Under the pieces are notes generated by a model. The model saw nothing but the letters and a program-made list of their open reading frames with translations. It had not been told where the DNA came from and did not search any database. Below are positions 10,501-25,500 of a stretch of DNA of 64,000 bases, piece after piece. Made by a program: the position numbers and the translations under genes. How positions within the stretch are numbered: the first letter of the stretch is position 1; each line of letters opens with the position of its first letter. Origin of the DNA: Notospermus geniculatus (Eukaryota > Nemertea > Pilidiophora > Heteronemertea > Lineidae); assembly GCA_002633025.1 (NCBI GenBank), contig NMRB01000044.1, positions 778,871 to 842,870 on the forward strand, written 5' to 3'.

Positions 10501-13500
10501 GATTAGCAAGGTCAGCCTATGTTTGACATTTCTTATTTTGAGCAATACCAGACTATACCAATTTTGAAGAATAACTTACGACGTAGTGCTACGTCGCAGG
10601 AGGTAAGACAATCCAAGACAAGAGCTTCACCACTCAGTCAAATGAGGTTCTCTCTGCGATGTTATGTCATTCATAATTTGTTTTGTTCAAGTTCAAAATT
10701 TTGAAGTTTTTATAGCAACATATCACTAAGATTATGCATAAGAAGTTAGATTGGATTGTAGAATTATGTCATTCCTACGTCATGCAATTGGATATTGAAG
10801 TGCTGCTACTCTCCTGGGGTGTTCCACATTTGTATTATAACATTTCGCCCATCCAGTACCTACACGACTCTCTTGATTTTTGAGTTAAATGCAAGATTTA
10901 TGGGCATTGACTTTAAAATGACGTCATACTATGTCATGTTGACGTCATATCCAACCACCAATAGGCTTATTTTGTACTTTGACCCCATATTCCTATCTGC
11001 CTATAATACATTTATAGGGTCTAAAATCAACCGTTAGGAATTTTCCTGTACATTGAAATATTGGGTGGCGGTCATATTGAATTTATGCAAATTAACCACT
11101 TTCCCGGGCCCGGAAAAGTTGGGACTCTTTATATGGTGATTAGTACCACCCAATAAATTGTCTGAAGCAAAGAAACCTTCTATTGCAATTTTGTCTAGGT
11201 TCACCTCAAATTTGGTCTAGTTTTATTGGTCTAATCGGTGAATCTCAAAAGAAGGGCCTCATACAAGACCTAATTATACATAGAGTATCAGTGTGATGGA
11301 CACCAAATTGGTTTTAAAAACTGCCTAGATATCTGATCCCTACATTCCATGTTTATCTGATAGATTTTCGACTGATTTTGGTGTTCGAATTGGTAGAAAT
11401 GTTGCTCAAGCCCCAAATCCCAGTTTTTTGGGCGGAGTCCTTGACCTTTTGACCCTCTGGTCAACACCCTTGGCAGAATAATTGCACTTATTATATATCA
11501 AATAAATCTATGGATCAAGAGGAACATTTTGGTGTATAGTTCTTTATCATAGACCAAACATTAGAGGAGCTACAGTCATTTCAATTTCCCCTACCCCAAT
11601 ATTTTCGAGAAATGCAAAACCCCAGTTTTCGACCAAAAAGGGTTTAAAAAATCCACACCCACCACTGCCCAACTTCCAGCACCCCATTTTCGAATGTCCC
11701 AAGGTAGGCCCTTTCCAGAAATACCCATCAGACAACTGGTCATTTCCGGTAAATAAATGACCCCTGGCTCTTGGACTATTAGCTATTAGACTACAAAAAC
11801 AGTGGTTACCTGGTTAACATTCAATTTTTTGGGAAGATCATCAATACCTATTTCTCCATCATCATCATCATCATCATCATCACCAACCACCTAGAAAGGA
11901 GAATAAGACTGATGTTGACTGGTACATCTCACTGAGGAAGAAGTCAAAGTGAAGGGGGGGATCTGAATCTGACTGACCTCTCCATTGATGTGAGCTGGGC
12001 TTTCTTGCTCGTCAACATCTTTCTCATCATCCCTGTCATCAGCCACTTTTTTTTCACTTGTGTCTTCTCCTGCTATTTCCGGTTCCTCTTCGGCATGTGC
12101 CTCAAGTGACACAGCAGTCTCTGATGGATCAGCCACACTGCCATGTGATTCGTCAGTCATGTACTCGTCATCTTCATCACTGCCGATCCTGCAAAATCAA
12201 AGAAACGACATCAGAAAAATGCTTACACAAACAAGTAACTGTTTCAACAAGGTTTTAATATAACGAATAGTTTACCTGGTAAATGGCTTTGTTTCACTCA
12301 TCGCGAGTTCAACCTTCATCATCGAGGCGTTGCGATCACTGTCTTCATCTTTCTCAGCCCCAACTTCAACAACACCAGCAAATTCATCATCACGCATCTG
12401 GAGAAAATAGAGGAATACCGTACTAAAATGTTAAGCCAGGAAAACAATCAAGGATATGACTTCCATCATGCTGCAGTTTTCATTCACAATACCATGTCCA
12501 ATAGAATAACCTACCTTTCCGAGTTCTTCTTCTTCGACAGTTGTGGCCTTTGTTGCATCCTCTATGTTTTCAGCTTCGTCATCGCTGTCATCGCCAGAGT
12601 CAGATTTCTCTGTTGTCTCATACTCCAAACGAACCTCAGAGCCTTCTTCCATTTCACCATCTCTGCCATCAAGGGTACTGACCTCGGTACCCGAGGTGAC
12701 AGAGTCCTGTGATTAAAGAGATGATAGTGATACATGTAATATTGCAACATTTCGAAGAAACATTGCCAAAATACAGCATTTAACAAGAGGTTGAAGTGAT
12801 TCACGTACAAGGCATTGTTGGGAGGACACCACATACTTTTGCAGGAATACCTGACTCATACAAGTACAACAAAGAGTAACACTCCAAACTGATGATCACA
12901 AAAGAACTTAGTGATGAGCAACACCTACCTGTCTCCACTTAGCCAACATCCGCTGTGTTGACAAGGCTGGGTCATCGATATCCTGCATAAGACGGAAGAA
13001 CGCCAATTCGTTGAACAGAACTTCTGATATGTCTACAAGAAGATCTTCGCCACACTCAGCGAGCCTGAAAAAGAGCAACAGGAATTCATGAAGAAGTTGT
13101 CACGTTTCAAAATTATTAGCATATCCTCAATTGAAAATCTCACCAGCAACTAACTTCAAAATCAAGGTTAAGACTGCATCACTCCATACAAACAGAACTT
13201 ACTTTCTGCCCTCGAACTTCGCAAGTGAATCCTGTATCAGAGTCCCAAGCTGCTTGTGGAAGAACCTCACAAACTCCTGACCTTCGTCGCCTTGCTTGGT
13301 CAGGTTTAGGACAACTTGTTTGACATATCCCAACAACTGTGGCGAACAGACGGTATCCATGTGCTCTTTGAGAATAGGGATCACTTCAGTCATGATGCCT
13401 TTGATCTGCTGGTCAAGTTGTTGTGTGTCGATACGAGGGTACTGAAAAACACACGACAAAGCCGAAGGTGAGTCTTGATCAGTGTGAGCTCAACATCATA

Positions 13501-16500
13501 AAACACAAGTTAAATAGCATTTTAGGGTATTCATCCTCATGCATATCAAAAGAGGTTTGATTTTACAGCATGATTAGAAGTAGAAAACAGTATAGCAAAC
13601 AGAGGAGGCAGCATTTCCATAAAGATTGTGCAACCCCAGTCATATTAGGTGTGTCCAACACAAAACACGGTGCCGAGTGTGCTGAAGAAATTATCACAAC
13701 TCACATGGACTTCAGAAGCAGAACTCTCGCTGCCTTGATCTTGAGCAGAGCTGCTCATCACTTCAGCAGCATCTTTCTGGGAGGCCTTAGCCTTGGCGAC
13801 CTCGGGACTTGCTCCGTCAGGGTCTTTACCATTGGCCAGGGCTAACTTGCGCTCATATTCACGCATACGTTGCATAGCCTAAAAGTATATTTTAAAGCTG
13901 TCGTTACCATTTATGAGTCTGAGCCCACTTTCCAACAAAATTTAAGTTCAAACTTAAGTTTGAAGGAAACAGTGGCCAAATGGCCACTATTTGTTACTTT
14001 AACTTTTCATTTTTCAATTGAAGGCTGGGTTTACTTGGATCATTAGTTCTGCTGGAGCAATAGGCAATGACAGGAGGTTGCAGAAAGAAATTAGAACAGC
14101 TCTACTTAGGAGAAAACTTTGTGAATTACAAGCAATTCAATCGTGCCAGCACACATGATGAAAGGGAATTCTCATAAATGTGATTTTAAAGTGTTTTTCA
14201 ATGGACAAATTTTAATAAGCTCAGAATACTGAATACATGAAAATTTACTGATTCAACAAGTCACATTTGTGAGAATTCCCATTTTCTCTAAGTAAATTGC
14301 TCATGCTGATGTCAGTGGTTAGTTTTGTGAAGATTTGTTCTAAATAAGACTGATTTTGACAAATAGTATTCAAATGTATCAAATATGTACAAATCAAATG
14401 GGTGAAAGCTTCAAACCACTGCCACAAAAAGGGGTGAATTGTGAAAGGTCAAAGACTGAAGAGCAGGGACCTATACTCCTAAATCTGACGAATCATGCAA
14501 CTGATCAGAACAGGTCACACACAAAAAGACGAAAAGGCAAAAATCGATGCCTTTGGCGTAAGCAACTTGTCCACTTACATACTTCGGTGTGCAGAGCACG
14601 ACAGAACAAAATAGAATATCATGTGAAATAACTTGAAGGGGAACTAAACTGATAAGGACACAAAAAATGCTCCAAAGATAGTGGACAGTGTAACTTGTTA
14701 ACAAGACCAGTGATAGATATTTCAAGAGGTGAAAAGGCATATGAACCAGCAAGATCACTTACTTTATCTAAATGAATGACAGTGTCACCAAGCGAATCCT
14801 GCGCAAATGGGTTCTCCCAACCAGCATTTGATGTGGGAGTCGACAAAGAGCTGATGCTGTCAACGTTTTCTATGTAATCATACTGCTCTTCCTGGATGGA
14901 ATCAGATTGCAGTGATACGTCTGCCTTCCCTGCATGGGACTGGGAGACATTGACACCATTCATTTTCAGTGCCTGTTGAGCCTGGAAAATACACAGGTAT
15001 AACATCAGGCTCATTGGGATAATTCTTCAAATCAGATATAAACCACGAAATCCACTGTCAGATTATTGTGTCATCATCAGCCAAGTTGATAGGATTTCAT
15101 TATTTCAGACTAGGTCCTCATTTTGAACTCTCAAGAAAATCTGCATATCCTTAAATTCATCCATCCTAAGTAACCAGATTTCCCTTAGGCCTATTCTGAC
15201 AAAATTAAATAGGTATTCTAATTCAAAATATCAGTGGGAAATTTAAAACATCCTAGACTGTGTCAAGCCGTCCAAAACATTGTACAAACTAATAAGTGAT
15301 GAAAGTTGTATTACCCAGCTCATTGAACAAGCAGTGCTACAAAAACCAAAGTCATCAGTATCTAACAATGCCACACACTAATTTACACTACGGTAACTAA
15401 AGTGTGGAACAAGGATTTTATTTTTAATAGGTTATAAGCTTACACTCAAGTGGAAAACACAAGAATGGACAGCCATTGCTAGAATTAGGACTTGTCATGA
15501 GGAAATAAGGAAGAGCTGACAGGATGTAGGTTCCCGAAATTTGGAATTTATTGATATAATGATAATTCTGAATAGTGTATGAGAGTGGTGAAATAATGAA
15601 CTTGGTTCAGCATAGAAATAGTGTTATTACAATGCCTTATGAATTGTTGAAATGAATTTGGAAGATGATCTAAAAGTACAACTGTCTTGTCTACTCTCTG
15701 AGAACCCTCTGAGAATGAGACGTACCGTATCATCTTGCTCTTCCTCAGAAGTCATAAGGCTTTCACTAGGTGTCTGTTCAGAGCCAGTGTGACCAGTAGC
15801 ATTGAGCCACAAAGGACGGGGCTGCAAGAGGCAAAGTAACACAAGGTCGTACATGGATTTACAACCTGTATTCCAATTAGGTCAAATGGTGAAATGCGTC
15901 CAGAACAACATACGTTTAAAACATGTCCTGCTGCAACTTGCAAGGGTGGTATTTTTGCCATGCAGTCAGTAAATGCAGTCACTGGTGTGACAAGTGTGAA
16001 CATACATGTAAGGACAAATTGTATGCAAATGCCAGGTTCAATTCAATGGTACGCTTGAAGTCATTTAATAGTATCAATAGGCCAAGACGACATCCAAATT
16101 TCTCACACACTCAGGCATCAGAAAATATTTGAGAAAGAATAAGTCTTAAGCTCACAAACTTGAAAGCTTGTCAAACTGACATAGTCCAGAAGGACATGCA
16201 GGCAATGAAGAAGATTTGAGAGCATCCTGATGATATTAGTCTAGACAGCAATCCTCACCCACAAGTGTGTGACTGAGGAGTACATGTAAAACTACCAAAA
16301 ATAAAGAATGAATCTAGTTGTCACAACACAGACAGGACTAGGTTGAACAACGTAACACTGACAATAGCTCTACATGTATAACAAGGGACACGTATGCCTA
16401 CGGGTGTAAGTGAACTGAGCCAATGAAAGATGAAAGGGTAGAGTTAAGCACATAGAACAGCTGCAGCAATGAAGGGGTCAAGTACGAATAAATCTGGTTT

Positions 16501-19500
16501 TAAGGACAGGATTCATAAAGCAGCAAAGAAGTTCAACAGAACACCAATTACTGAGTGCCAATGAGGTTTTTTGTCAAAATAATCGGGGTTATCTTCAGGA
16601 CATTAGTAACATGTGGGAAGGACACTTGGTCACCAAGCAAGGATTCAGGATTTAACATTTTGCAAGCTCAAAAAACAGCAAACGACAAACATTGATGGAC
16701 GAAGCAAATGACAACATGCTGCCATTAGTGCCAACTACAATACAAGCTAAGAATGCATGCCAATTTTTGCAAATAATCTCATGTCACTAAAGAGAATAAG
16801 TAGAACACAGCTGCAGAATCATCAGCTCAATCTAGTATAGACTGTTCAGCAGAAATGAGCACAAATCTACTGAATAGACTATTAAGTACCGGTAGAAAAG
16901 AACCGAAGCCTCATCTAATGTGCATGCAAATATACATATAAAACAGCCAATATTAAGTAGAAAAGAGCCGAAGATTCATCTAATTAGCACAAATCTATAC
17001 ATGTATTTAAAAGACTACTCCAGAAAAAAGCCGAAGAATCATTTGACAACTCATATTTTTTTATATAGAAAGCTACTTACTGCTCGTACGGAATCTGTGT
17101 CAACGCTATCATCGGTCAGGAATCGAGATACAAGATCCTGAATGGAGTACAGCGCCCTCTGACGTAAGTAATCCGAACTCAACATCTGTAATTCTCTGAA
17201 TATTTCAATCAGAAAATGTGGTCGGTTTTCATTCTGAGAAATCAATGTCGCCACTTCTGAGTATATGGTCTCCCGCAGGGCCTCAAAGAGGGAGAGATTG
17301 CTCGGTACATCCGATTCCCTAAGAAGAAAATGGATTACAGGGTTACTTCACACAGCACAGAAACAGCTATAAGAAAATCGTTAATTTCACTTAGGAACAG
17401 GAGCAATGCCGCATAAAAAACATACAGTTCTCCCAATATTCTGCCCTTGGACTTCCTTTCAAAATGCTTCGCCAAAGATCCCTGCTCTCCTGGAATACTG
17501 GATGCCATACTGGACTGGCTGGCATTATCCTGGAAAGCTGTCCCACAGATCTGCCCACTCAGACCTGGACGCTGCGAATCACTCGACACTTCCACAGCTT
17601 TTTTGGTGGGGGTTCTTTTCTTGCTCGACAGTTTTGCCATGGCTACTGCTCGACCACTTGTTGGCCCGGAGGGAAATCTTCTTCCAATCACAGCTGAGTC
17701 CTTCTCCTTTGTTTTGTTGCTCTCAGCCTCAACTGGTTTCTTGCTCCTAAAATGGTAAGACAAAGTATCAGACCAAAGAAACTGTAAGCAACGAAATCAC
17801 TCGTAACTTAAGGTCCAAAATGAAGAAAGGGGATTAAAGCAGTGCCTTCTGTATTCCCTCTCACAGAGTTACAAGTTATTCATCTTCAAGCAGTTTCAAA
17901 TTTGAGTGCAAGAAGAATGTCTTACTTTTTCTTTGAATTGAGTATCTCTTCCAAGTTCAATTTGGGGACATCCTCATCTGGTATGGTGGGTTTAACTGCA
18001 AACCTTGTCAAATCATCGCCTGTGTCAGTGCCCTTACTCAAAGACGTCTTTTTCTCAGCGGATTTCTTGGCCCAAACTTCACGTCCACCCTCTTGGTTGC
18101 TGCCCATGGCAAATCCAGATGGGAACACAGGATTAAAGTTAAAACCAGGCGTATGTTGGGAGAACACCTGATTTTGAGAACCAGGGGATGGGTATGAGGG
18201 GCTAAGTAAACGGAATGGATTCTGCATCGAGTGGGGTGCATATGGGTTACGGAAATCTTCATTATTCACTTCACGACTTCCACGGGCAGGATCCATGATG
18301 GCTGACATCTGCTGCTGAAGCTGCATCAACTCAATATGTTGCTGATACATCTGCTGTTGGCACTGTTGCAAGGAGAACTGGAGCTGCTGTTGGGTCACCT
18401 GGGACATGGGGTCTGGTCCAAAATACGGAGGTCGGTATGGACTGCCAGCAGTCAACACACCAGGAGTACTAAGTCCACCGCCTTGGACCACTTGACTTAA
18501 GGTTTGTTGATCACGGAGAAGAGAATGACACAATGCTGTGGTCGTTTCAAGCTGTCTCCGTAGACTACTCAATATTTCAATATTACTCTCCTCTCGAACA
18601 ATCTCTTCCGCAGATCGGTAATTTTCCTGTCTCAGCTTCCTTTCCTTTTTATTGCCCTTTCCAGCAGGCCTAGCCGAACTCTTGACAGCTGGAGCTGCAG
18701 TAGCTCCTTTCGGCATTGCAGCTCCCGAACCCCAGGCGTTGAACCTTGGCTGGCTGCGCCCATCCAGGTTATCACGTTTTGTGTTCTTTCCCTTCGTGCG
18801 TGTGCCTAAGCTTTCAATGACTGGTGGTCTGACACATGGACCTTGTTTCCGAAGCTCCTCCTCCTCAACTATATAAGTCTCACGGTCTGATTGATCATCC
18901 ACCTCTTCTTCTTCTTCTTCTACTTGGACAATGCCATCGCTTGGGTAGGCATCATCTTCTTCAGATGTTGTTGAAGAATCAGTGTCCCCATCAGCATTTC
19001 CCTTCTTAACTTCTTCCTCAACTTCTTCAAGATTTTCAGTGGTCGACCCACCCCATGTTGCAGCAGTCGTGAAATCACCACTCATCGTTCTGTAATAGCA
19101 AGAAAATCTAACTTAAAACCAACTTAAGCCGCAAGTTTCACAGATTGTAGATCATGATAACAAAGGAGGATCCCCTTCCCAATGACACTGCTATGAAGAA
19201 CTCTCTGTAGTATTACTCACCCAAAAGGATCAGATCTGTTAGAATACGAGATATTATCACTCTGGTTGTCTTGGTTTTTGTTGTAAATCTTCGAAATTCG
19301 TCCCTTGCTCATGACGGCTTCAAGTTCACGTTTCTCCTGGCGCAGTTCCTCCCGCAGGATGCGCTGACGTCTCATCTTGTCATAGAGCTCATCATTGGTG
19401 AAAACCTCTGGTGGTTCTTGGAATGTCACTGGCTGCCTAACACGAGCTCCATTCCCATTTGTGATGTTCCCATTCAACTTTGATTTACTTTTGGGAACTT

Positions 19501-22500
19501 CTCCCATCTAAAAGAACAAAACAAACAGATATAATCTCCAACACACAGTTTTACCAGTAAAAGGCAACATTCATTTCAAGAGATTTTCATGTCACTTTTA
19601 CACTAGAAACCAAGCAATTAACCTACCCCTGGTATATCAGGAAATTGTTCGTAGAGTTTCTGCAACTGTCCCTGTATGCCAAGCAGACGTTGCCTCTCCC
19701 TCAGAAGATTGTTGAGTTCACCCCTCTGCTCCTCCATCCTCGCCTCGTACTCACTCTCCCTCATCTGGCCAATGGGTACCTCTCCCTCACTTGCCAGGTA
19801 GCTGGTATCCTGCTTGTCCTCCGACTGCTCCGTCTGCGACGTGGTATCCCCATCAACACTGGCAACCAATTCTGCCAAATCATCCGGTAGTGCAGCATGT
19901 GGAGAAAGCTGAACGGCATTTACCAGCTGCTGAAGACGTTTCAGTCTCTCCTTGGCATCTTTTAATTTTCTGGAAAAAGCAAATTTATCGAAGTTTACAA
20001 AGGGATAGATGCTATGATGAGCACATGAACCACTGCCCAGCAGCTCTGGCCGAAAGTCAGAGAAACACAAAACTAGAAGAATTTTATACATGTATATTGG
20101 TGAGAAAAACATTTCTTACTTGACTTTCTCCTGGATCTCAGGATCCTCTCCCCACGGACCTAGGCTCAACTGAGATTCAGATGCTGTCTCTGTCTCTTGA
20201 GATGACATCTGTTCCGATTCATCATCATCATCATCATCATCATTCATGTTCGCCCTAGCGCCCTCCTCAGCAGCCATTTTCTGTATGAACATCTTGCGCA
20301 CTTGCTCCTGCTCTTCTTTGAATGCTTTCAAATTACGCATCAGTTCAGGATCTTCATAGTCACTTAATGCAGGAAGTGATGACTGATCCTCCGTTTCCTG
20401 AGGCTCATGGATGAACTGAGTTCCTGACTCGTAATACTGAACAAGATCCTTCAACTGGCTCAGACGACCACGTACCTCCTCGAGTTTCCTGGAGATGGAG
20501 TGGAAAATCATGTTTCATCCGAATGTTGACAAAACACATTAAATATAGCTCAAATTTTTATCTTTTTTCCGACTATTGGATTTGTTGGAGAAGCAAATAA
20601 GGGAAGGTGATTGCCGATCCAAAGATACTAGAACTTATAAGTAGAAAGATGAAGAACTAACTGAAGTTTAGATCTTGCATCCAGCATCTCTAGGACATCA
20701 TTAGCATCAGCAATGGTGCCATCTGCAAGATCAGCAGCTGCAGCAGACTGCTCCATCTTCATCATGGATGATGTCACACTGCTGCTGTCCTTGGACTCCA
20801 AGTCTGCAAATAAGAGGTAAAAATTAACACTAGAATTGAACATCTCCGAATTGTCTGTGTTCAGGTCCACTGACAACTGGAAAGGGCCAAAGATGACTCA
20901 GTAGATGACATATAAAGATCTTTGTTACCATTGTTGATCTGCATATAGCGCTGATGACGGATATTCTGGAGCTCTGAAAGCAGCATGTCCATGCTGTCCT
21001 TCTTCTCCTGAAGGTCATTAAGTTTGTTCTGCAACATCTGCTTTCTTCGGTCGGCTTGATCTGATGACACGGTAGGGGCTTCCAATTCTGGTGCTGCTGC
21101 TCCTGCATCGGCTCTTTCCGGCTCTCTTTCCTATAATGAAAAGACTAATCATTAATTAGGTTGCATAGCATCATCTGTTTTTGTCCACAGCAATCAGTTA
21201 TCAAACATGGAATGAAATTCTGAAGTAATAAAGCAAACTGGAATCAATCTATCTTACCTGCTCCCTTTTCGGATAGTTCTGGTAGATATTTTTCAGAAAG
21301 TCCAGTTTCTGCCGCAATTCCTTCAATTCCTTCGGCACAATATCCAGATTGTTTGCGTCATCAGATTCCCCATTGTCAGATCTTGGTGCATTAGCAGCAG
21401 CAGCCGCAGCAATCGGTGCGTCATCTGTTGACCTGTCATCACCCAAAGCTTCGACATCTACCTCTGCATTCCGCTGCATCTGCAACAGTTCAACTTGCCG
21501 TCCTTGGAGGTCACGTAGCTGCTTTTGTTGGCCTAACATCTTCCTTAACAGGTCACGCTGCTTGCGTAAGCCGTCTAGCTCGCTGTTCTTTTCCTCAATG
21601 GCTGCCCTTGCCTCTGATGTAAGTATACCCCAGTGTGCAGCCTGGCGTCGCTCCAGTGCTTCAAGTTCAATTTTCTTTTTCTCAAGAAAATTCAAGGGGC
21701 CATTAGACTCCTGGAAAAGATAAAGTGGAACAGAGGTTGACGTGCAAGCCAGCATCTACCCATAAAACATAAGCAAGGCAAGATACACTGGAGAGGCAAA
21801 AGTTGAAGAACAAAAACAACACCACTGATCATATCGTCTCGTTGTGAATGTGATTGGATGCAAAGGGGACAATATTATTTCCTACATTTCAAGGGAAGTA
21901 AATTTTGTCGGGATTCAACAACTGGACTATTCAAGGTCAAGGATACACAATACAGAAGTTGTAAAACTACAAATGAAAGGGGAACATGGTAGAGGTGATG
22001 CAGAGAGTTGGTTAGGATGAGGATGCACCCCAGTTAAATAATACATGATTGACATATGTATCTGGGTCACACTGGTCATAAAATCAAGAACAAAATTATT
22101 CATTGTACCGGTATGTACTACTACTTCTTCATGCCATAAACAAGCAACCAAAACAGACAAAGCAGAAAAAAGAGAGGAAGACCCACAACATTCATTTTAA
22201 ATGACAGAAACAGAATGATAAATGAAGTAGCACAGGAAAACAAGGATCAAGAAAAAAATAAGCTTTCAATTATTCTGGGTTAGGAGGTGAGCACAAAAGT
22301 GATGAGTAGTCATGCCATATACCATGCAACGATACAGTGACAAAATGCCTTCCATAGAAAATGTTCCGTAATTATCTGGGGTAATTATCTATACTAATTT
22401 AATAATCTACCATTCGGTAGGTGAAGCAAAAGAGCAACAGGAAGACTAAAGCAGAAGTATGAACAGTCTGGTGATATAATACATGCGTTTCAGTGTCAAA

Positions 22501-25500
22501 CTCTATCAATCCACAACACCTTGGAGAATCAATCATGTGCTGAACACGAGAAAGTAGAGACAGAAGTCATTTGTTTTGAGCCCTCTTTGGCTCAGCAGAG
22601 CTCAAATGAGATGCCTTACGACAACTGAACAACATGCAGTGACCAGCTAAACATGCTAAAGGATTTTACAAGGTTCTATAGCCACCAGGTCTAACTGTAA
22701 TGCATCATCTATGACGGGGTTGCACATAACTCATTCTCTGGGGTGCTTCCAAGTTGTCAAATAAAGAGAACTACCTCTAGATCTATGCCAGCCGATATTG
22801 TACTCTCCGATTCGGAGAGAACACTCATTGGAGGTTCTTCATCGGAGTAGTCGCCTAGGCTGCCTTCAATCTGCGGGCGTGTGTGGGCATTGAATGTCAA
22901 ATTCTGATTGGAGAGACATGGAGACCGTCAGTTTTAAAGTGGTAGCATGGATCCAGACGAGATTTGATAATTGCATGATTACTATATGTAGTACGTTGGG
23001 TCAACTCAATCGTTACAGACATAAACTGGGATATAGATCGTACCTCTACTAAACGTATGTCAGTTGTCAGATGCAGAATGCACAATTTTTGCCCAGCAGA
23101 CTCCTAGACACATGCAGTGACATGATTTATATAATTTGGAAATGATTTTGATACAAGCAGCTCCAGACACATTCTGATTACAAAGGATAACACAGGATTC
23201 AACATTACACATCAGAACACTAAGAATTAGACATAATCTGGTTAAAAAGCATGCAAACGAGAAAAATACGCCATCAATGATAAGAAAATGTCAATTTCTT
23301 GTGCACTAGTCCTGCACCATGTTATGCTAACAGAAGAAGGGAAGGACATTTTTACAAATGAATGAAAACTATGAAAGGAATCTGGATTATTATTCCCCGT
23401 TTCTTGACCACTGAGCATCTGAAATACAATCCTGTGGTTCTGATGAAAATTCAACTAATACCTTTTCAATTTCACTCACACATGTCACATGAAGTCCCAC
23501 CGAGAGCTAAACGCTCCAGTCATGCCAATTTTAATATGCACATTCTCAAGTTATAGATACATGTATGTAAGATGAGCTGAGAATTTCATTTCAGTATGGA
23601 GGTAAGATTACTACAGGCTCTAACGAAGACAAGAACATGTTTCTGTAGTTGCATTTCCATCAGAACCATCATCTCCTCAATGTCAAGACTTACCGAAGTT
23701 GCTTCCGAAACTTCTGACTGGGCGTCAACTGCAATATCAACTGATTCTGAGTCTTCTTCATCTTTTGTATCCACAGCTGCAGCAGCATCTTCCGAATCCA
23801 GCTGACTCGACTGGAAGATTTTAGGGAACAGGATATTTATTTCTCTTAGTGTTGGAAGTAGATTAGTGAGAATCAAGAATGAGATTGAGAACTGCAGTGC
23901 CCTATTTTGGTGACAGGGCGGTGTACATGTATAATGAACAAACTTTTTACACTGCAGCAATAATGCAAGCAATATTCTTTACTTCTTGAAACAAGAATAC
24001 ATATGATATAACCACTGATGTTGTTTATATGACAGCAGTCATCATTTTCATGTACCGGCAGGCTTTCCTTTCTATCCTAGGAGAAAATATTACTTTGACG
24101 TTTGTGAGTAGGCAAGTGGGTTACAACTTAAAGTACAATGAAATAATTCAAAGCAAACAAAAATACTCCAACAACAGGATTCATACTTTGGAAGATGCAG
24201 TTAGAACATAGTCGGTACATATTTAAGTAATACATCTTGTATTAAAGCAGTAAGGAATGTATACATATGGTATGGGTTGTTACAACTAGTTAGCAGGATG
24301 CAGTTACCGTGTTAATGGCATGAATGAAATAAGCAGCTTGTTACGTGTGAAATATGGGAATAAACGGCAGAGTGTATATTGGGAAGTGCAGTACAGGTCA
24401 AGTGCTCGACAGAAGTGTTGTTGAATTTCCATAATGGTATGGGAAAGGTAATTCCATGGGCATGCATAATGTACAGTGTAGTTAGATATTATGTGGATGG
24501 ATAAGTCTACCCAGGTAGCGATGCGAAAGTTTCTCACCCTCCCAAAAAATGGACTTTATTTGTCAAACTTGTCAAGAGGCCTGCTTGAAATATCAAGCAC
24601 TGAGGGTAATTCATGAAAGTGGAACAAATGCAGTACATTCTGATGAGAGTTTGAACTGAGTAACTGAGGAAGGAAGGAAAATGGAAGGATTTTAGGGAAT
24701 AAAGAAAATAAGTGAGGATTGTCTGGTAAAGTTTGTGCCCAGAATGAGCATCCCATGAAAACGTACCAACATCTTCTCCAACAGGTTCATGTATCCACGC
24801 TCCTGCTCTTTAAGGTGCTCAATTAAACCATTTACTTTGACAAGCTTCTTTTTCGCATGCTACATTTGCAGTGTAAGAGAGAAAGAGGATTAGCAATAGC
24901 TGGGCTAAATTCATAGAGGAACTCATAACTTGCGTAAGATTCACTCGACATGCTGGAGTAGCACAAATGACCTCATGTAAATCAAGGTCATTCATTACTT
25001 TAGTTCATGTCAGTTCTCTCAAATATGCATGATGCTTGCGAGTGAGAATAGGACAACCCACAACATCAATTATCTCATTAATTTTAACAGTAACACAAGA
25101 TTAATTCATGTCTTTCCACTGTCACCAAGGCTNTCCAGTCAGAGAAATCCTATGAACATTAGCAAGAGCAAATTTTTTATCAAATGATATCTCATTCTCA
25201 AGACGTCAAGTTTTTAATGAAAACAATATCCACCAGACTGGGGCGCAACACTTAGGCTTCAGTTCATCACACAGGACCAAGTTACAAATTTGCTCATGTT
25301 CCATAACCGAAACAAGTGTAATTTTCCCTTATTTAATCAAATAATCTGAGATAATGTGGGTCAACAACCAACAAGAGTTAACAGTGTTCACAAAACAGCA
25401 CACCATTAGTGAAAACAAGGCGATGAATTGCAACTTTACCCAATTATTAGGTCTGTCTTCCTGAAGATTTGGAGCACTCCTTATGCTAGACCTGTCTTCA

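Noticed and set aside
11547-11735. Frame with MSDGYFWKGPTLGHSKM, also present near 7868
   Set aside because: Lies in the terminal part of the element arms and is not conserved as a protein family that I recognise.
17406-17758. Two plus-strand frames of over 100 codons
   Set aside because: They are antisense to PCM1 exon 12, which is confirmed by phase-consistent splicing and homology.
21349-21723. 124-codon plus-strand Ala/Ser-rich frame
   Set aside because: Antisense shadow of PCM1 exon 5.
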